Below are positions 6,941 through 9,915 of a stretch of 9,915 nucleotides of DNA, in pieces. The first letter of the stretch is position 1. Every line of letters starts with the position of its first letter. Origin of the DNA: Clostridia bacterium (lineage in GTDB: Bacteria; Bacillota; Clostridia; Oscillospirales; CAG-272); NCBI GenBank assembly GCA_900763885.1, contig CAAFLY010000093.1, forward strand, positions 1-9,915, read 5' to 3'. The notes beneath the pieces were generated by a model. The model searched no databases. It saw only the letters and a program-made list of their open reading frames with translations, and was not told where the DNA came from. A program made the position numbers and the translations under genes.

Positions 6941-7738
6941 TTATTTTTTTCCAAGGATAAAGAGAGCGGCGGTCTTGCAGAATACGTTTATACCATCCGT
7001 ATCGTTGACCTGCAGATACCCGCAATGACCGTATCCCGGGAAATAGTGCAGCTCAATCTTCTCCATCGGATACTCAAAATGTGCCATCGTGCGGTAGAGA
7101 AGAGCGGTCTGCTCCGGACGATTGGGAATATCGTTTTCCGAATACAGAATGCACATCCGCGGCACATCCTCCGGCTTTGGCGTGTGATCGATATACCAGA
7201 TCGGTGCAGAATCGTCGATGCGAACAAGACGTGTATCCAGTCCATGCTCACGCAGAATGTTGAAGTGGACCGTCGGCTGCCCTGCATCGTGGATATACCC
7301 GGCAATATCCGTAGGCTTCATGCCGTATTTTCCGAGAAACCGCGGTGCGAAACAGAGCATCATGGACAGATAACCGCCGGCAGACGACCCGCCTACAAAC
7401 AGCCGATTGCCAACATCCAGATACGGCAAGTGTTCGCGTGCGTAGCTCCGGATAAAGGAAACACTCGCGGCACAGTCATCCACAAAGTCGGGATAATGCG
7501 CGTCGGGATACATCCGGTATTCAACCGAAGCGACGGCGATTCCGTATTTTTCCGGCAGATCATACAGGAAGGAGCAGTGCCGATTTCCGGCTTCCAGACC
7601 ACCGCCGTGCAGATAAACAAGGAGCGGCGCGGGTGAATCTGTGTCCGGGAGATAGAAATCGACAAGACAGATCTCCGGATATTCCGGGCGATATACGATA
7701 TTCAATAAGGATTTCACGTGTTGCCTCGCTGCAATCAT
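6941..7738 (-). CDS. Alpha/beta hydrolase, acyl-ester hydrolase-like (BD-FAE/esterase type)
   Basis: This predicted 265-residue cytoplasmic serine hydrolase has the alpha/beta fold: oxyanion-hole motif HGGG (44-47), nucleophile elbow GGSSAGG with S119, probable acid D203 (SENDIPNRPEQT) and catalytic H238 (GYGHCGY). The pattern fits small carboxyl esterases, acetyl-xylan or feruloyl-type esterases and exopeptidase-like relatives; the substrate is unknown. The frame is open back to a TTG at 7741. ATG at 7738 is chosen because it overlaps the stop of the upstream ATPase as TGATG, a common coupled arrangement. A GTG at 7717 with GAGG seven bases upstream (258 residues) is a possible alternative start. 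Overlap with the ABC transporter gene suggests shared expression, perhaps acting on something the transporter moves; that link is inference. No signal peptide or membrane segment is seen. Confidence 0.85.
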   Translation of the reverse strand: MIAARQHVKSLLNIVYRPEYPEICLVDFYLPDTDSPAPLLVYLHGGGLEAGNRHCSFLYDLPEKYGIAVASVEYRMYPDAHYPDFVDDCAASVSFIRSYAREHLPYLDVGNRLFVGGSSAGGYLSMMLCFAPRFLGKYGMKPTDIAGYIHDAGQPTVHFNILREHGLDTRLVRIDDSAPIWYIDHTPKPEDVPRMCILYSENDIPNRPEQTALLYRTMAHFEYPMEKIELHYFPGYGHCGYLQVNDTDGINVFCKTAALFILGKK

Positions 7739-8457
7739 CAATACTGACCAGTCTTCTTGTTTCCGGCGACGTAGTCTCTTTCCAGAGACAGCACGCCGTT
7801 TTCCATGCGGAAGATGCGGTCGGCATGGTCGGCGATGGACAGGTCGTGCGTGACCATGATGAGCGTCTGGCCCATGACCTCCTTCGTCTTCAAAAGAAGC
7901 TTCAGCACCTCATCGGCATTCGCACGGTCCAAGTTTCCGGTCGGCTCATCGGCGAATACGATGTCCGGCATGTTGATCAGCGCACGGGCAATCGCGACAC
8001 GCTGCTGCTGACCTCCGGAAAGTTCAGAGGGCAGGTGATGGAGACGTTCGGTGAGCTGCAGGGTCTCCACAAGACGGCGCAGGGTTTCCTGATAGGACAG
8101 CTCGGATTTGTTGCACATCATCGTCGGGATAAGGATGTTCTCCAGCGCTGTGAACTGCGGGATCAGGTTGTGACGCTGGAAGATAAAGCCCATGTTCATA
8201 CCGCGGAATCGGCTGAGCTCGTCCGGTTTCATTTTGGTGATGTCTTGACCGCGGATCAACACACGTCCGGCGTCCGCGGAGTCCAGTCCCGCGCAGATGT
8301 GTAAAAACGTACTTTTACCGGAACCGGATGTACCGATGATGGCGACAAATTCACCCGGCTCAACCTTGATGCTGACGCGGTTGACGGCGGTGATGACGGT
8401 GTCGTACTGTTTGTACTGCTTGATAACGCTTTCGGTTTGCAGCATGTATTCTGCCAT
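7738..8457 (-). CDS. ABC transporter ATP-binding protein, MacB/LolD (FtsX-partner) type
   Basis: This 239-residue ATPase powers the permease encoded upstream on the same strand. All nucleotide-binding motifs are intact: Walker A GTSGSGKST (42-50), Q-loop Q94 (FIFQRHNLIP), signature LSGGQQQR (146-153), Walker B IVFADE (166-171), and H-loop H204 (VTHD). PGEFVAIIG, ALENILIPTM and DEPTGNLD are typical of the MacB/LolD/FtsE group, whose members do mechanical work on FtsX-type permeases (export of peptides or antibiotics, lipoprotein release, stress sensing). ATG 8457 is chosen because the family normally starts about this close to the core. An ATG at 8511 would add 18 residues without a Shine-Dalgarno sequence. 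The ribosome binding site is weak in either case (GGAG about 14 bases before 8457). The stop overlaps the hydrolase start. A 416-base structured interval separates it from the permease. Confidence 0.93.
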   Translation of the reverse strand: MAEYMLQTESVIKQYKQYDTVITAVNRVSIKVEPGEFVAIIGTSGSGKSTFLHICAGLDSADAGRVLIRGQDITKMKPDELSRFRGMNMGFIFQRHNLIPQFTALENILIPTMMCNKSELSYQETLRRLVETLQLTERLHHLPSELSGGQQQRVAIARALINMPDIVFADEPTGNLDRANADEVLKLLLKTKEVMGQTLIMVTHDLSIADHADRIFRMENGVLSLERDYVAGNKKTGQY

Positions 8458-8541
8458 ATATTTTATCCAGCTTCTCCGAACGTGATCTATCGGGGAAGGC
8501 ATCCTTTCCATGATTTGGGAAACGCCGATTTGAGGTTGTTC

Positions 8542-8580
8542 TTGCGCTGCAAATCCAACTATTTGAACCTTTCAGCGCAA
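8542..8580. repeat. Perfect 8-base inverted repeat upstream of the ATPase gene
   Basis: TTGCGCTG (8542-8549) and CAGCGCAA (8573-8580) are exact reverse complements with 23 bases between them, which can also pair in part. No T-run follows on either strand. It could be an operator or an RNA stem in the leader of the ATPase gene, which starts about 85 bases further on. Confidence 0.6.
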
Positions 8581-8637
8581 AACTCGATTGATTCAGCGTA
8601 CCTTTTTAGTAGATTGGTAAAAACATAAATTGTGGGT

Positions 8638-8675
8638 CGCACCGGGGACACGCGCGGCATCCCCGATGTGTTTTT
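8638..8675 (+). terminator. Terminator-like hairpin pointing against the ABC operon
   Basis: CGGGGA (8643-8648) pairs with TCCCCG (8660-8665). The stem is lengthened by four outer pairs after one mismatch and is followed by five T (8671-8675). The T-run makes it terminator-like only for plus-strand transcription, yet no plus-strand gene is seen upstream. It may stop antisense transcripts or simply be a structural stem. Confidence 0.45.
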
Positions 8676-8678
8676 CAT

Positions 8679-8775
8679 ATACACCTGACGTTGGAGTAGA
8701 AAGCTGCTTTGCGGGGATTTTTTCAAGAGTGGGAAGGATCGCTCCACTGCTTGGCTGAACAATATTCCCAGTCAT
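8679..8775. repeat. Tandem 97-base repeat, copy A
   Basis: This copy aligns without gaps to copy B (8781-8877): 87 of 97 bases are identical, and eight of ten differences fall in positions 18-31. It contains the inverted repeat GAGTGGGAA (8727-8735) with TTCCCAGTC (8765-8773), here with one mismatch. Unlike copy B, its variable block does not pair with the following GCGGGGATTTTTT. It starts two bases after the T-run hairpin at 8638-8675 region and ends five bases before copy B. Confidence 0.92.
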
Positions 8776-8780
8776 GAAGC

Positions 8781-8877
8781 ATACACCTGACGTTGGAAAA
8801 AATACCCGTTATGCGGGGATTTTTTCAGGAGTGGGAAGGATCGCTCCACTGCTTGGCTGAACAATATTCCCACTCAT
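8781..8877. repeat. Tandem 97-base repeat, copy B, overlapping the permease stop
   Basis: This copy lies next to the permease, and its last four bases overlap the permease stop codon (8874-8876). It has a perfect 9-bp inverted repeat, GAGTGGGAA (8829-8837) with TTCCCACTC (8867-8875). It also has a terminator-like palindrome at 8797-8825, with six A, CCCG, a five-base loop, CGGG and six T. The spacing between copies is 102 bases from start to start. Confidence 0.92.
8797..8825. terminator. Possible bidirectional weak terminator in repeat copy B
   Basis: AAAAAAT (8797-8803) pairs with ATTTTTT (8819-8825), and CCCG (8805-8808) with CGGG (8814-8817), with one mismatch and a 5-base loop. Both strands end in six T, so it could slow or stop RNA polymerase either way. 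On the operon strand it lies about 50 bases after the permease stop, where partial termination would reduce ATPase and hydrolase transcription. The GC core is only 4 bp, so strength is doubtful. Confidence 0.45.
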
Positions 8878-9914
8878 TCGTCCCCATGTTCGCCGCCGGC
8901 ACCGCCGTTTTGCAGGGAATAACGGTTTTTGATGTAGCTCCGATACGGCAGATATGTGGAGAAGAAGCCGCAGAAAACGGAGATCACGATGCTTGTGAGG
9001 ATGGCGTACCACGGCATATAGAATACGTAGCGGACGTTTTCACCGTTGAAGTACGGCATGATGACGTTGTAGATGTAGAATAAGATATAGCTGCCCAGAT
9101 AGCTGAGCACGATCGACACCACCAGCGACATCGCCGCCATGCACATACCGCCTTGCAGATAGATCTGGCGGATCTCTTTGAATACCGCGCCGATGGACTG
9201 GAGAATGTTGAACTCCTTCTCGCGTTTTAGGTAATAGAGCGTCTGAGAGAAGAACCATACCAGCGGGGAGATGCACAGAATGAGCAGGGAAATGCACACG
9301 AACAGCTCACTGTAATGCTTGTCGCGGGCGATTTCGTTGAGCAGGGTGATGTGCGTGTTGGACACCTTTACATCGCCGTACTGTCTGCTCCAATCGCGCA
9401 CCTCGTCGTACACTGCGCTGACCTCCTCGTTGTCCATGCCATCCTTCACGTACAGATTGAGCGTGCTGGAGGACGGAACCTTGCCGGTCACGCGCTCGTA
9501 GAGATCCATATTCATGTAGATCGGCACGGAACCGCTGGGTACGTCATAGATGATCGCGCCAATGGTGCATTCAATGTAGTCAAAATGGAAATACTGGATC
9601 TGGCTCTTGAGCAGGGCGCGCCCGGTCAGGTTGGAGTCCACGGAACGGATCTGGCCATTCTTGACCGCGATCCAGATTTTGTCGCCAACCTTGTACTTGA
9701 ATGTGCGCACATTGGAGATAGAATCGCCGACCACCACCATGTTTGTGTTGGTTGTCAGGCAGTCCAGATCGCCCTCATAATCGTAATCGCTGAGTATCTG
9801 GATCTGCTCCTCCGGCATGGCGGTGTAAAGTACGTCGTTTGTGACCCGATAACCTTCGTCGTGTGTGTCAAATTCCGTGCCTTCATAGGTGACAAGGTTT
9901 TTGAACAGATTCAC
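8874..9914 (-). CDS. ABC transporter permease, FtsX/MacB-like, 5' truncated by the window edge
   Basis: The frame is open to the right edge; the codon at 9914 is a GTG and most likely internal, so this is the C-terminal 346 residues of a longer protein. Residues 1 to about 200 form a soluble, presumably extracytoplasmic domain. Three membrane segments follow: about 204-228 (LFVCISLLILCISPLVWFF), 254-286 and 302-324. Between the first two lies the typical FtsX cytoplasmic coupling loop LKREKEFNILQSIGAVFKEI (229-248), which contacts the ATPase. The protein ends in a Gly/Glu-rich tail, GGAGGEHGDE. It should pair with the MacB/LolD-type ATPase downstream. Substrate is unknown; peptide or antimicrobial export, lipoprotein handling or stress response are options for the family. 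Its stop codon lies inside repeat copy B. Confidence 0.9.
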   Translation of the reverse strand: MNLFKNLVTYEGTEFDTHDEGYRVTNDVLYTAMPEEQIQILSDYDYEGDLDCLTTNTNMVVVGDSISNVRTFKYKVGDKIWIAVKNGQIRSVDSNLTGRALLKSQIQYFHFDYIECTIGAIIYDVPSGSVPIYMNMDLYERVTGKVPSSSTLNLYVKDGMDNEEVSAVYDEVRDWSRQYGDVKVSNTHITLLNEIARDKHYSELFVCISLLILCISPLVWFFSQTLYYLKREKEFNILQSIGAVFKEIRQIYLQGGMCMAAMSLVVSIVLSYLGSYILFYIYNVIMPYFNGENVRYVFYMPWYAILTSIVISVFCGFFSTYLPYRSYIKNRYSLQNGGAGGEHGDE

Positions 9915-9915
9915 A

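Larger units (their letters stand above)
8458..8873. other. Structured 416-base interval inside the ABC operon
   Basis: This gap between permease and ATPase genes is long for genes of one transporter. Reading from the ATPase upwards, it holds several elements: a small hairpin around 8496-8511; a perfect 8-base inverted repeat (8542-8549 with 8573-8580); a plus-direction hairpin with five T (8638-8675); and two tandem 97-base repeats (8679-8775 and 8781-8877). Short frames are open on both strands across the repeats, but none resembles a known protein. No clear sigma-A promoter for the ATPase was found on the minus strand. The interval may control the amount of ATPase relative to permease, or encode small peptides, or be the remnant of a repeat element. 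Confidence 0.7.

Noticed and set aside
6851..8304. Long plus-strand frames opposite the hydrolase and ATPase genes (6851-7636 and 7633-8304)
   Set aside because: They are antisense to genes with complete catalytic motifs, have no family resemblance, and lack ribosome binding sites.
8679..8877. CRISPR array or insertion sequence end
   Set aside because: There are only two long repeat units with a 5-base gap, no regular spacers, no transposase and no terminal inverted repeats at the unit ends.

Overview
The window reads as chromosomal DNA of a spore-forming Bacillota of the class Clostridia, with medium to moderately high GC. Three things support this. There is a large SRP RNA with an Alu domain directly upstream of dnaX. 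The order dnaX, ebfC (yaaK), recR is typical of Firmicutes. There is also a leaderless LysM-GH18 protein of the SleL/YaaH spore-cortex enzyme family. Species or genus cannot be set from the sequence alone.

Layout: (1) 1-1010, the 3' part of a double-SIS sugar-phosphate isomerase on the plus strand, closed by an intrinsic terminator at about 1023-1070. (2) 1079-2380, a SleL/YaaH-like LysM-LysM-GH18 protein on the minus strand. (3) 2511-3785, enolase, divergent from it on the plus strand. (4) 3861-4220, a strong extended -10 promoter and the SRP RNA gene. Its ends are joined by an unusually long helix, and it lies just ahead of dnaX. (5) 4262-6879, the DNA replication and repair cluster dnaX, ebfC, recR, ended by a hairpin at 6895-6928. 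(6) 6941-9915, a minus-strand ABC operon: an FtsX/MacB-type permease cut by the window edge, a structured 416-base interval, an ABC ATPase, and an alpha/beta hydrolase whose start overlaps the ATPase stop (TGATG).

The housekeeping genes are ordinary. The region that standard annotation does not explain is 8458-8873, between the permease and the ATPase of the same operon. It holds two tandem copies of a 97-base repeat, about 90 percent identical. Eight of their ten differences fall in one 14-base block. The first copy met by operon transcription overlaps the permease stop codon. The repeats contain nested inverted repeats with competing pairings and are open for short peptides on both strands. 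The interval also holds a terminator-like hairpin pointing against the operon and a perfect 8-base inverted repeat. Second in interest is the SRP RNA, which has an approximately 29-bp terminal helix and a swapped pair of base pairs next to its GGAA tetraloop.
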